DNA of 64,000 nt. Origin: Peterkaempfera podocarpi (GTDB lineage: Bacteria > Actinomycetota > Actinomycetes > Streptomycetales > Streptomycetaceae). The stretch's first letter is position 1; each line of letters starts with the position of its first letter. The stretch is from NCBI RefSeq assembly GCF_042466665.1, contig NZ_CP162102.1, positions 2,666,001 through 2,730,000 on the forward strand, in the 5' to 3' direction. This document shows, piece after piece, positions 8,490 to 17,708 of the stretch. The position numbers were made by a program, and so were the translations under genes. Below the pieces are notes generated by a model that did not search any database, was not told the origin of the DNA, and was given only the letters and a program-made list of their open reading frames with translations.

Positions 8490-10037
8490 GTGAGCAAGTC
8501 AGATTCAGCAGGGCTCCCGCAGCGCAACCCGCTGCGGGACCCCGCCGACCGGCGGCTTCCCCGCATCGCGGGGCCGTCCGGTCTGGTCATCTTCGGCGTC
8601 ACCGGCGACCTGTCGCGCAAGAAGCTGATGCCCGCGGTCTACGACCTGGCGAACCGGGGGCTGCTGCCCCCGGGCTTCTCCCTGGTCGGCTTCGCCCGCC
8701 GCGACTGGGCGGACGAGGACTTCGCCGAGGTCGTCCACAACGCCGTCAAGGAGCACGCCCGGACCCCCTTCCGTGAGGAGGTCTGGCAGCAGCTGGCCAA
8801 GGGCATGCGCTTTGTGCCCGGCGAGTTCGACGACGACGAGGCGTTCGACACGCTGCGCGCCACCATCCAGGACCTGGACAAGGCCCAGGGCACCGGCGGC
8901 AACTTCGCCTTCTACCTCTCGGTGCCGCCGAAGTTCTTCCCCAAGGTCGTCGAGCAGCTGAAGAAGCACGGGCTCGCCGACCCGCCGGAGGGCTCCTGGC
9001 GCCGCGCGGTGATCGAGAAGCCGTTCGGCCACGACCTGGCCTCCGCACGCGAGCTCAACAAGGTCGTGCACCAGGTCTTCCCGCCCAACGAGGTCTTCCG
9101 GATCGACCACTACCTGGGCAAGGAGACGGTCCAGAACATCCTGGCGCTGCGCTTCGCCAACACCATGTTCGAGCCGATCTGGAACCGGTCGTACGTCGAC
9201 CATGTCCAGATCACCATGGCCGAGGACATCGGCATCGGCGGCCGGGCCGGCTACTACGACGGCATCGGCTCCGCGCGCGACGTCATCCAGAACCACCTGT
9301 TGCAGCTCCTCGCCCTGACCGCCATCGAGGAGCCCGCCTCCTTCGAGGCGGACGCCCTGGTCGCGGAGAAGATCAAGGTGCTGGGTGCCGTCCGGCTGCC
9401 CGAGGACCTGGGCAGGCACACCGTGCGCGCCCAGTACACCCACGGCTGGCAGGGCGGCGAGGAGGTGATCGGTTACCTGGACGAGGACGGCATCGACCCC
9501 AACTCCAAGACCGACACCTACGCCGCCGTCAAGCTGGAGGTCAACACCCGCCGCTGGGCCGGGGTGCCGTTCTATCTGCGCACCGGCAAGCGGCTGGGCC
9601 GCCGGGTCACCGAGATCGCGGTGGTCTTCCAGCGTGCCCCGTACCTGCCGTTCGACTCCTATGCGACCGAGGAGCTGGGGCAGAACGCCCTGGTCATCCG
9701 GGTGCAGCCGGACGAGGGCGTCACCGTGCGGTTCGGCTCCAAGGTGCCGGGCACCGCCATGGAGGTCCGCGACGTCACCATGGACTTCGCCTACGGCGAG
9801 TCCTTCACCGAGTCCAGCCCCGAGGCGTACGAGCGGCTCATCCTGGACGTGCTGCTCGGCGACGCCAACCTCTTCCCCCGCCACCAGGAGGTCGAGCTCT
9901 CCTGGAACATCCTCGACCCCATCGAGGAGTACTGGGAGAAGCACGGCAGGCCGGCCGAGTACCCCGCGGGCACCTGGGGTCCCCAGGAGGCGGACGAGAT
10001 GCTCGCACGAGACGGACGGAGCTGGCGGCGGCCATGA
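8490..10037 (+). CDS. zwf: Glucose-6-phosphate 1-dehydrogenase
   Basis: Catalyses the first oxidative pentose phosphate step, making NADPH and 6-phosphogluconolactone. 515 residues. The dinucleotide-binding motif GVTGDLSRKKLMPAVYDLA is at the N terminus, and the active-site segment RIDHYLGKETVQNILALRF is intact with its catalytic His. YLRTGKRL, GRRVTEIAVVFQ and the C-terminal SWNILDPIEEYW are also present. The GTG at 8490 is preferred: a GGGG stretch lies upstream, whereas the in-frame TTG at 8475 has no site. Its TGA overlaps the opcA ATG (ATGA). Confidence 0.96.
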   Translation: MSKSDSAGLPQRNPLRDPADRRLPRIAGPSGLVIFGVTGDLSRKKLMPAVYDLANRGLLPPGFSLVGFARRDWADEDFAEVVHNAVKEHARTPFREEVWQQLAKGMRFVPGEFDDDEAFDTLRATIQDLDKAQGTGGNFAFYLSVPPKFFPKVVEQLKKHGLADPPEGSWRRAVIEKPFGHDLASARELNKVVHQVFPPNEVFRIDHYLGKETVQNILALRFANTMFEPIWNRSYVDHVQITMAEDIGIGGRAGYYDGIGSARDVIQNHLLQLLALTAIEEPASFEADALVAEKIKVLGAVRLPEDLGRHTVRAQYTHGWQGGEEVIGYLDEDGIDPNSKTDTYAAVKLEVNTRRWAGVPFYLRTGKRLGRRVTEIAVVFQRAPYLPFDSYATEELGQNALVIRVQPDEGVTVRFGSKVPGTAMEVRDVTMDFAYGESFTESSPEAYERLILDVLLGDANLFPRHQEVELSWNILDPIEEYWEKHGRPAEYPAGTWGPQEADEMLARDGRSWRRP

Positions 10038-11125
10038 AGACCGACCTGACGGACACCACGTCCAGCAAGATCAACAGTGCCCTGACGGAGGCCCGCCGAT
10101 CCATCGGCACCGCCGCCATCGGCATGGTCCTCACCCTGGTCGTCGTCACCGACGAGGGCAGCGCCTACGACGCGCTGAAGGCGGCCGCAGAGGCGTCCCG
10201 GGAGCACCCCTCCCGGATCCTCGCGGTCATCAAGCGCCCCGGGCGCTCCCCCCGGGCACGCGCGGAGACCCGGCTCGACGCCGAGATCCGGGTGGGCTCC
10301 GACTCCGGCACCGGCGAGACGGTCCTGCTCCGCCTGCACGGCGAGCTGGCCAAGCACGCCCAGTCGGTGGTGCTCCCGCTGCTGCTCCCGGACGCCCCGG
10401 TGGTGGTCTGGTGGCCGGAGAACGCCCCGGAGAACCCGGCGGCCGACCCGCTGGGCGCCCTTGCCCAGCGCCGGATCACCGACGCCCTCACCGCCGAGTC
10501 GCCGGTGCAGGCCCTGGGCGTCCGGGCGGAGAACTACACCCCCGGCGACACCGACCTGGCCTGGACCCGGATCACCCCCTGGCGCTCCATGCTGGCCGCC
10601 GCGATGGACCAGCGCCGCGCCTGGGTCACCTCCGCCGTGGTGGAGGGCGAGTCGTACAACCCGAGCGTGGAACTGCTGGGGATGTGGCTCGCCAACCGGC
10701 TGAAGATCCCGGTGGAGCGGGTGGTCAGCAACGGCCCCGGGCTGACCGCGGTGCGGCTGCGCACCGAGGGCGGCGATGTGGTGCTGGACCGCGGCGACGG
10801 GCTGATGGCCACGCTCAGCATGCCTGCGCAGCCGGACCGCCAGGTGGCGCTCAAGCGGCGGGAGACCGCCGACCTGATCGCCGAGGAGCTGCGCCGGCTC
10901 GACCCGGACGACATCTACTCCTCCGCGGTGCGCACTGGGGTGGACAAGCTGCTGGAGCCCGGCCAGACCGGCCTCGCGGCCGAGGCAGCCACCCCGGCGA
11001 AGCCGGCCAAGGCGGCCACCAGCGCCGCCGGGACCGCCTCCGGCACCAGGGTGACGGCCAAGGTCACCGGCGCCCCGGCCAAGAAGACCGCGTCCGCCCG
11101 GCGCACCAAGCGGAGCGGGTCGTGA
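10034..11125 (+). CDS. opcA: OpcA, allosteric activator/assembly protein of glucose-6-phosphate dehydrogenase
   Basis: Protein required for G6PDH assembly or activation in cyanobacteria and actinobacteria. 363 residues. Family landmarks are the N-terminal MKTDLTDTTSSKINSALTEARRS, the LVVVTDEG segment, the WWPENAPENPAADPLGALAQRRITDA region, GDTDLAWTRITPWRSMLAAA, and the C-terminal RRETADLIAEELRRLDPDDIY. The last ~60 residues are an Ala/Lys/Thr-rich, histone-like basic tail (AKPAKAATSAAG...KKTASARRTKRSGS) that is probably disordered. Overlaps zwf and pgl by 4 nt each, as expected of a coupled partner. Confidence 0.93.
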   Translation: MKTDLTDTTSSKINSALTEARRSIGTAAIGMVLTLVVVTDEGSAYDALKAAAEASREHPSRILAVIKRPGRSPRARAETRLDAEIRVGSDSGTGETVLLRLHGELAKHAQSVVLPLLLPDAPVVVWWPENAPENPAADPLGALAQRRITDALTAESPVQALGVRAENYTPGDTDLAWTRITPWRSMLAAAMDQRRAWVTSAVVEGESYNPSVELLGMWLANRLKIPVERVVSNGPGLTAVRLRTEGGDVVLDRGDGLMATLSMPAQPDRQVALKRRETADLIAEELRRLDPDDIYSSAVRTGVDKLLEPGQTGLAAEAATPAKPAKAATSAAGTASGTRVTAKVTGAPAKKTASARRTKRSGS

Positions 11126-11901
11126 CGCTGCCTCCGCAGATCGTGGTCCACCGGGACAAGGAGCTGATGGCCGAGGCCGCAGCTGCCCGGTTGATCACGC
11201 ATATCGTGGATGTGCAGGCCGCCCGCGGCACCGCTTCGGTGGTGCTGACGGGCGGTCGCAACGGCAATGCACTGCTCTCCGCCATCGCCGCGTCGCCCGC
11301 CCGCGACGCGGTGGACTGGGCCCGGCTGGACCTGTGGTGGGGCGACGAGCGCTTCCTTCCGGAGGGCGATCCGGAGCGCAATGTCACCCAGGCCCGGGAG
11401 GCACTGCTGGACCTGGTGCCGCTGGATCCGTCGCGGGTGCACGCCATGCCCCCCGCCGACGGTCCCGACGGGGAGAACGTCGAGGCCGCGGCCGAGCGGT
11501 ACGCCGCGGAGCTGGCGGAGGCCGCCGGGCCGGAGGACCACGCCGCGGCGCCCTCGTTCGACGTGCTGCTGCTGGGCCTGGGCCCGGACACCCATGTGGC
11601 GTCGCTCTTCCCGGAGCACCCCGCGGTGCGGGAGACCGAGCGCACCGTGGTGGGTGTGCACGGCGCTCCCAAGCCCCCGCCGACCCGTATCTCGCTCACC
11701 CTGCCCGCGATCCGGGCGGCCCGTGAGGTGTGGATGCTGGCCGCCGGCGAGGACAAGGCCGACGCGGTGGCGCTGGCCCTGTCCGGACCCGGGGAGATCC
11801 AGGCCCCGGCCTCCGGCGCCCATGGGCGCAGCCGCACCCTGTGGCTGCTGGACCGGGCCGCGGCGGCCGACATCCCCCCGGAGCTCTATCCGCCGTCCTG
11901 A
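11122..11901 (+). CDS. pgl: 6-phosphogluconolactonase
   Basis: Hydrolyses 6-phosphogluconolactone, the product of zwf, to 6-phosphogluconate. 259 residues, normal for the DevB-type family. Recognisable are VVLTGGRNGNALLSAI, the LDLWWGDERFLPEGDPERNVTQAREALL signature, the LLLGLGPDTHVASLFPEHPA motif, and RISLTLPAIRAAREVWMLAAGEDKADAV. The GTG start overlaps the opcA TGA (GTGA). It is last in the pentose phosphate cluster and convergent with pgi. Confidence 0.95.
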   Translation: MTLPPQIVVHRDKELMAEAAAARLITHIVDVQAARGTASVVLTGGRNGNALLSAIAASPARDAVDWARLDLWWGDERFLPEGDPERNVTQAREALLDLVPLDPSRVHAMPPADGPDGENVEAAAERYAAELAEAAGPEDHAAAPSFDVLLLGLGPDTHVASLFPEHPAVRETERTVVGVHGAPKPPPTRISLTLPAIRAAREVWMLAAGEDKADAVALALSGPGEIQAPASGAHGRSRTLWLLDRAAAADIPPELYPPS

Positions 11902-11916
11902 CCCGTGCACCGCCCT

Positions 11917-11985
11917 GGGGCGCGGGGAGCCGCGCGACCAGCCTCCGCCGAGGCACACGGTCGCCCGCGCGGCTCCCCGCGCCCC
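11917..11985. repeat. Streptomyces-type intergenic palindromic element
   Basis: Two perfect 20-bp arms (11917-11936 and 11966-11985) around a 29-nt loop. The GGGGCGCGGGGA...CCGCGCG arms resemble the abundant palindromic intergenic repeats of Streptomyces genomes. It lies just after pgl and could also act as a terminator or mRNA-end stabiliser. Confidence 0.65.
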
Positions 11986-12128
11986 TGCGCATGCCCCCGA
12001 GCGGGTCCGGGGCCGATGCCGGGGGCAGGCGCCGGCCCGGTGCTGCGCGGTGTCGTCGGACGCCGGTTCACCGGCCGTACGCGACCCGGATCGACGGGAC
12101 CGCCCGCGGGGATGTCCCCGGTACGGCA

Positions 12129-12163
12129 CCGGCCCCGCACCCCGTGCCGGGGTGCGGGGCCGG
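12129..12163. terminator. Intrinsic terminator after pgi
   Basis: 15-bp perfect G+C stem (extendable by one pair) with a 5-nt loop, 24 nt beyond the pgi stop on the minus strand. It may serve pgl as well. Confidence 0.8.
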
Positions 12164-12186
12164 CTGCACTGCCGGACGGCCGGGTG

Positions 12187-13845
12187 TCAGCGGCCGCGCA
12201 GGGTGCGGTAGCGGTTCACCAGGGCCGCGGTGGAGGCGTCCAGACCGGGCACCTCGGCGCCCTCGGTGAGGGCGGGCTCGATGCGCTTGGCGAGCACCTT
12301 GCCCAGCTCCACGCCCCACTGGTCGAAGGAGTTGATGCCCCAGATCGCGCCCTGGACGAACACCTTGTGCTCATAGAGGGCGACCAGCTGGCCCAGCACG
12401 GAGGGGCTGAGCTCCGCCGCGAGGACGGTGGTGGAGGGGTGGTTGCCGCGGAAGGTGCGGTGCGGCACCTGCTCCGCGGGGACGCCCTCGGCGGCGACCT
12501 CCTCGGAGGTCTTGCCGAAGGCCAGCGCCTGGCCCTGGGCGAAGAGATTGGCCATCAGCAGGTCGTGCTGTCCGGCCAGTTCACCGAGCTCGGCAACCGG
12601 GCGGGCGAAGCCGATGAAGTCCACCGGGATGGTCTTGGTGCCCTGGTGGAGCAGCTGGTAGTAGGCGTGCTGGCCGTTGGTGCCGGGGGTGCCCCAGACC
12701 ACCGGGCCGGTCTGCCAGTCCACGGCCCGTCCCTCGCGGTCCACCGACTTGCCGTTGGACTCCATGTCCAGCTGCTGGAGGTAGGCGGTGAAGCGGGAGA
12801 GGTAGTGGCTGTACGGCAGCACCGCGTGCGCCTGGGAGTCGAAGAACTGCCCGTACCAGACGCCCAGCAGGCCCATCAGCAGGGGGGCGTTGGCCTCCGG
12901 TGCGGCGGTGCGGAAGTGCTCGTCGACCAGGTGGAAGCCGGCCAGCATCTCGCGGAAGCGGTCCGGGCCGATGGCGATCATCAGCGAGAGGCCGATGGCG
13001 GAGTCGTAGGAGTAGCGGCCGCCCACCCAGTCCCAGAACCCGAACATGTTGGTGGTGTCGATGCCGAACTTCGCCACCTCCTCGGCGTTGGTGGAGACCG
13101 CCACGAAGTGCATGGCCACCGCGCTGCCGTCGCCGCCCAGGCCGTCCAGCAGCCACGTGCGGGCGGCGGTGGCGTTGGTGATGGTCTCGATGGTGGTGAA
13201 GGTCTTGGAGGAGACGATGAAGAGGGTCTCCTCCGGGTTGAGGTCGTGGACCGCCTCGTGCAGGTCGGCGCCGTCCACATTGGAGACGAAACGGAAGGTC
13301 AGGGAGCGGTCGGTGAAGGGGCGCAGCGCCTCGTAGGCCATCGCGGGGCCGAGGTCGGAGCCGCCGATGCCGATGTTGACGACATTCCTGATGCGCCGTC
13401 CGGTGTGGCCGACCCACATGCCGCCGCGGACCGCGTCGGCGAAGGAGGACATCCGGTCCAGCACCTCGTGCACGGCCGGGACCACGTTCTCCCCGTCCAC
13501 CTCGACCACGGCGTCCCGGGGGGCGCGCAGCGCGGTGTGCAGCACCGCGCGGTTCTCGGTGGTGTTGATCCTCTCGCCGCGGAACATCGCGTCGCGCAGC
13601 TCGGCCACTCCGCGGGCCCGGGCGAGTTCGCGCAGCAGCTGCAGCGTCTCATCGGTCACCAGGTGCTTGGCGTAGTCCAGCTGAAGGTCGCCCACCTGGA
13701 CGGTGTACCGCTCGGCGCGTCCCGGGTCGTCCGCGAAGAGGGTGCGCAGATGCGTGTCCCCCAGCTCCTCGCGGTGCTTGGCCAGCGCGGCCCATTCGGG
13801 GGTCCGGTCGAGCCGGGTACCGCCGTGCATGTTCTTGTCGGACAT
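12187..13845 (-). CDS. pgi: Glucose-6-phosphate isomerase
   Basis: Interconverts glucose-6-phosphate and fructose-6-phosphate, linking glycolysis to the oxidative pentose phosphate genes next door. 552 residues, normal for the long bacterial form. Landmarks are NIGIGGSDLGPAMAYEAL, VSNVDGADLHEAV, SSKTFTTIETITNA, the GGRYSYDSAIGLSLMIAIG region, the PGI signature around MESNGKSVDREG, GQHAYYQLLHQGT, and INSFDQWGVELGK near the C terminus. The ATG at 13845 has GGAGAAG 8 nt upstream; an in-frame codon seven residues earlier overlaps that site. Confidence 0.96.
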   Translation of the reverse strand: MSDKNMHGGTRLDRTPEWAALAKHREELGDTHLRTLFADDPGRAERYTVQVGDLQLDYAKHLVTDETLQLLRELARARGVAELRDAMFRGERINTTENRAVLHTALRAPRDAVVEVDGENVVPAVHEVLDRMSSFADAVRGGMWVGHTGRRIRNVVNIGIGGSDLGPAMAYEALRPFTDRSLTFRFVSNVDGADLHEAVHDLNPEETLFIVSSKTFTTIETITNATAARTWLLDGLGGDGSAVAMHFVAVSTNAEEVAKFGIDTTNMFGFWDWVGGRYSYDSAIGLSLMIAIGPDRFREMLAGFHLVDEHFRTAAPEANAPLLMGLLGVWYGQFFDSQAHAVLPYSHYLSRFTAYLQQLDMESNGKSVDREGRAVDWQTGPVVWGTPGTNGQHAYYQLLHQGTKTIPVDFIGFARPVAELGELAGQHDLLMANLFAQGQALAFGKTSEEVAAEGVPAEQVPHRTFRGNHPSTTVLAAELSPSVLGQLVALYEHKVFVQGAIWGINSFDQWGVELGKVLAKRIEPALTEGAEVPGLDASTAALVNRYRTLRGR

Positions 13846-14129
13846 CCGTCCACTTCTCCTCGTCATCGGCTCTGCCGCGCAGGGGCGGGCCGGAGCGGAG
13901 CGCGGGCCCTCGAGACGCTCCGCCAGCGACGCCGTCGTCCCTGGTCAGCCCGGTCGGCCTGCTGGCTGCAGGATCCAAACTAATCGATCCCGGACCGTCA
14001 GGAGCCGTCTGCCCGGCCGCTGTGCGGCCGAACCAGGGATGCGCGGCCCCAGTCGTACACCGCCAGGCGGCGCCTGCGGATTGCGGGAACCTCAACGGCG
14101 GCTGAAATCCCGGGGCCGACTGCGCGGCG

Positions 14130-14513
14130 TCACAGCCGGCGCAGTCCTTCGGCCACCTCGCGCAGCAGCGCCGCGTCCGGGCGGCGGCCGGCGGCCGGGG
14201 CGGAGATCCGCACCGCGCCGGCGTCCAGCAGATCGCCCAGCAGCACCCGCACCACGCCGAGCGGCAGATCGGCGTCGGCGGCCAGCTCCGCGACCGGACG
14301 CGGGTCGGCTCCCAGCAGGTGCAGCAGGGTGCTGCGGGCATGGTCCAGGGCGGGCAGCACGGCATCCGGTACCCGCACCACCATCGACATCAGCGCGATC
14401 TCATGGCCCCCGGCCGGCCGGGTACGGCCCCGGGTGAAGGTGTAGGGGCGGATCAGCGGGCCGGCCTCGTCCTCGAACCAGTGCGTACCGGAGCCGTCGT
14501 CGGTCAGGGTCAT
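14130..14513 (-). CDS. DUF742 protein (CvnC-type conservon component)
   Basis: 127-residue soluble protein. It has the N-terminal WFEDEAGPLIRPYTFTRGRTRP segment typical of DUF742, then a helical part with a winged-helix appearance (ELAADADLPLGVVRVLLGDLLDAGAVRI). In Streptomyces conservons this is the third component, after the sensor kinase and the roadblock protein. GAGGGGCG precedes the ATG. Its start lies 8 nt after the roadblock stop, so it is co-transcribed. The cvnD GTPase normally encoded next is absent: the next gene on this strand is pgi. Confidence 0.88.
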   Translation of the reverse strand: MTLTDDGSGTHWFEDEAGPLIRPYTFTRGRTRPAGGHEIALMSMVVRVPDAVLPALDHARSTLLHLLGADPRPVAELAADADLPLGVVRVLLGDLLDAGAVRISAPAAGRRPDAALLREVAEGLRRL

Positions 14514-14521
14514 CGCCCCTC

Positions 14522-14938
14522 TCACCCGCCGTCCGGCGCCAGGGTCGCCCGCACCGGGGTGCCCAGATGCCGCCCCGCCCGCTTGACCAGCAGTGACATC
14601 TCATAGGCGAGCTGCCCCACATCGGCGCCGGCATCGGACAGCACGGCGAGGCAACTGCCGGCGCCGGCGGGGGTGACAAACAGATAGGCGTCCTCCAGCA
14701 TCACCATGGTCTGCCGCACGGCCCCGGCGGAGAACTGGCTGCCGACACCCTTGGCGAGACTGTGGAAGCCGGAGCAGAGAGCCGCCAGATGGTCGATGTC
14801 CTCCTGGGCGAGCCCCGCGGAGGCGGCGGTGGCGAGGCCGTCGGCGGAGAGCAGCACGGCCTGGCGGACCTCCCCCGTACGGGCGACCAGGTCCTCCAGC
14901 AGCCAGTCGAGCCCGCCGGCCGGGTCGGTGGTGGTCAT
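14522..14938 (-). CDS. Roadblock/LC7 domain protein (CvnB-type conservon component)
   Basis: 138-residue roadblock/LC7 protein of the kind that regulates small GTPases in actinobacterial conservons. LDWLLEDLVARTGEVRQAVLLSADGLATAAS is the usual N-terminal helix-strand, followed by LAALCSGFHSLAKGVGSQF, RQTMVMLEDAYLFVT, and AGADVGQLAYEMSLLVKRAG. Its ATG overlaps the kinase stop (ATGA), indicating translational coupling. GAGGGACGAG precedes the start. Confidence 0.92.
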   Translation of the reverse strand: MTTTDPAGGLDWLLEDLVARTGEVRQAVLLSADGLATAASAGLAQEDIDHLAALCSGFHSLAKGVGSQFSAGAVRQTMVMLEDAYLFVTPAGAGSCLAVLSDAGADVGQLAYEMSLLVKRAGRHLGTPVRATLAPDGG

Positions 14939-17371
14939 GGCTCGTCCCTCTCCTCGGTGGTGCCGGCGGTGGGGGTGTCCTGATCGGTTCCGGGCTGCCG
15001 GGGCTGCTGGGGCGGCTCTCCGCCGCGGCCCCGCACCAGGCCGCGCTGGAAGGCTCCGAAGACGGCTCCCAGCTGCTCCGGGGTCACCTCCTGGCCGCCG
15101 CCGGCCCCGGCGGACGGAGCGGACGGGACGGACGGGGCGGGTGCCTCGCGCAGCTGCGGGGCGAGGCCTGCCTGACGCACCCTCCTGGGCAGCGCCGACG
15201 CCTCGGCTGACGGGGCCTCGATTGACAGGGCCTCGATTGACGGGGCCTCGGCTGACGGGGCCCCGGGGAGGGCTGCCGCGGGTGGCTCCGCCGGCTGCGT
15301 CCGCGGGCCGCGCCTCGGCAGGGTGCCGGTGGCCGCGGAGGTGGCGGGGACGGCCGCCAGGACCCTGGCCGGGGTGTCGTCCGGCTGCTCCACGGCCGCC
15401 CGCTCCGCAGTGTGCGGCGCCGACGGGTCCGCCGCCGCGAGGGGATCCGCACCGGCCGGGGCCGCCGCGGCGGCGCCCTCGGCGAGGACGGCCGCGGGGA
15501 GGAAGACCACCGCTGTGGTGCCTCCGTACGGCGAGCGGCAGAGCGTGACCTCGATGCCATGGCGGTCGGCGAGCCGCCCCACCACGAAGAGTCCCAGCCG
15601 CTCCGCCCTGGTGAGGTCGACCTCCCCGGCCCGGGTCAGGGTCCGGTTGGCCCCGGCCAGCTCCTCCGGGTCCATGCCCAGCCCGCGGTCGTCGATCTCC
15701 AGCACAAAGCCGTGCGCCACCGCCCCCGCCCGCATGGTGACCTGGGTCTGCGGCGGCGAGAAGGCCGTGGCGTTCTCCACCAGCTCGGCGACCAGGTGGA
15801 TCACATCGGCCACCGCGGCACCGACGACGGAGACCTCCGGCATCGGCGGCACCACCACCCGGGTGTAGTCCTCCACCTCGCCGACCGCCGAGCCGACCAC
15901 CTCCACCAGCGGCACCGGACGGCGCCACATCCGGCCCGGTGCCGCACCGGAGAGGATGATCAGGCTCTCCGCATGGCGGCGCATCCGGGTGGTGAGATGG
16001 TCGATCCGGAAGAGGTCCGCCAGCTCGTGGGTCGGTGGTGCGCCGCTCCATGGCGTCGACGAGCTTCAGCTGGCGGTGCACCAGCGCCTGGCTGCGCCGG
16101 GCGATGTTCAGAAAGACCGCCGAGACGCCGCCGCGCAGCCGGGCCTGCTCCACCGCTGCCTCCACGGCGGCCCGGCGGGCCTCGTTGAAGGCGAGGCCGA
16201 CCTGGCCGATCTCATCGCCGCCGAAGGCCAGCGGCGGCGCCTCGACGGCCGCGTCCACCCGCTCACCGGTGCTCAGGCGGCTCACCACGTCCGGGAGTTG
16301 GCGGGTGGCGAGCCGGTCCGCGGCGTCCCGGAGTCCGCCCAGCCGGCGTGAGATGCCGCGTCCGGTGCGGACCGAGAACCACACCGAGAGGCCGACCGCC
16401 AGCAGGCCCAGGCCGCCGGCGGTGCCCGCGCGGACCAGTTCGGCCTTGGCGAAGGCCCGCCCCCGGGTGGCGGAGTTACGGGCCGCGTCGCTGCAGAGCA
16501 GCATGTAGCGGCGTAGGGCGTGGTCCATGGTGGCGCGCCAGGCCGCGCCGCCGACGGCGTCCCGGGCTCCGTCGGGGCCCGCGGCGAGGACCGCGTTCTC
16601 GGCCCGGGTCAGCGCGGTGTAGTCCGAGGAGCGGGAGAAGGCCTGGAATCCGCTGCGGGAGTCGGCCGGCAGCGCCGGGACGTAGGTGCGGTAGAAGACC
16701 CGCCGGTCCTCCACGGTCGCGGCGAAGGCCTGGTACTGGGCGGTGGTGAAGCGGCCCGCCGCGGCCGCGGCCGTCCCCATGGCGTCGATACGGGAGACAT
16801 ACTCGCGGACCCGCACCAGCTCGACGACGTTCTGCGCTTCACGGGCGAGATGTCCGGCCTGGAGCGCGGTCAGCGCCGACTGGAGGGCGAAGCCCGGCTC
16901 CACCACGGCGCTGTAGTCGGCGATCGCCCGGTCCCAGGTCGTTCTGCGGCCCACCACCCGGGCGCGCAGCGCGGTCAGGGTGTCGGTCGCGGTCACCACG
17001 GCGGTGAGGCGGTCGCGCTGTTCGGCGGTCAGCTCGCCCAGCCGGCCCCGGTCGGTGGCGACGGCGCGCATGGCCCGCACCGCCTCGTCGGTGGCGTGCT
17101 GCTGGGTGGTCAGCCGGGCGAGGGAGACCGGGCCGCCGCCGGAGGCGAGGTACTCGGCGGCGTCGCGGCGCTCGATCTGGACCTGGCCGACGGCGGTGTC
17201 CACCGGGGTGCCGAAGTACTCGTAGACGCTCTCCAGCCGGATCAAGGCCCTCAGATCACCGGTCATCGACACCATGGCGAACGACCAGAGCGCCAGCAGT
17301 GCGACCACCGGGACCAGTACCAGCCGAATGATCCTGGCCCGCACCGTAGAACCACTGAACGGCAGATGCAT
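14935..17371 (-). CDS. Nitrate/nitrite-sensing-type sensor histidine kinase (CvnA-type), frameshifted in this sequence
   Basis: Membrane sensor kinase of the conservon type. The N-terminal frame has TM1 (residues ~13-33), a long extracytoplasmic helical NIT-like sensor region (~45-300), TM2 (~315-335), a HAMP-like RGISRRLGGLRDAADRLATRQLP, and a segment with RSQALVHRQLKLVDAMERRTTDP. The frame changes at ~16033: the kinase continues one register over, with ELADLFRIDHLTTRMRRHAES, then an HATPase_c domain (LVENATAFSPPQTQV; DDRGLGM; LGLFVVGRLADRHG). The C terminus is a ~200-residue Pro/Ala/Glu low-complexity region. The ATG at 17371 sits behind GGGGGG/GGAG. Restored length ~810 residues. Confidence 0.85.
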
Positions 17372-17708
17372 GGCTCCCCCCACGAAAGCAGCGGGCCACG
17401 GCGATGCACCGAGGCGTCGGACGGGGAGGATACCGCTCGACAGGCCGGAAGTGACCGCCCAGTAGCTTCATTTGTCACAGATCACTTCGCAAGGTCATCG
17501 GCCGGGTGCGGAGCGGTGCAGGGCACCGGCCGACGCGTGGCAGCGGAAGGACGGCGTGCGGGAGCCGGGCCGCGCCCCCTGAACCGGGAGCGGGCAGGGC
17601 GCGTAGGGAACGCCGGGCTCCGGAGCAGCTCCCGTCCCGGGGAACCCGCACTGTCCGCCGACGGGAGCGGGGGGCCGGCTGCCCGCCCCCGGGAGGAGAA
17701 CCCCGGAC
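17372..17708. other. Divergent kinase-aminotransferase intergenic region
   Basis: 337 bases with no gene I can support. A locally A+T-richer patch at about 17460-17505 (TTCATTTGTCACAGATCACT) is the likely promoter or operator area for the sensor kinase. The plus-strand half is G+C-rich, with a GGAGGAG ribosome site just before 17709. Confidence 0.4.

Noticed and set aside
11905..13983. A 692-codon open frame antisense to pgi
   Set aside because: pgi on the other strand is unambiguous; the frame has no recognisable domain or ribosome site.
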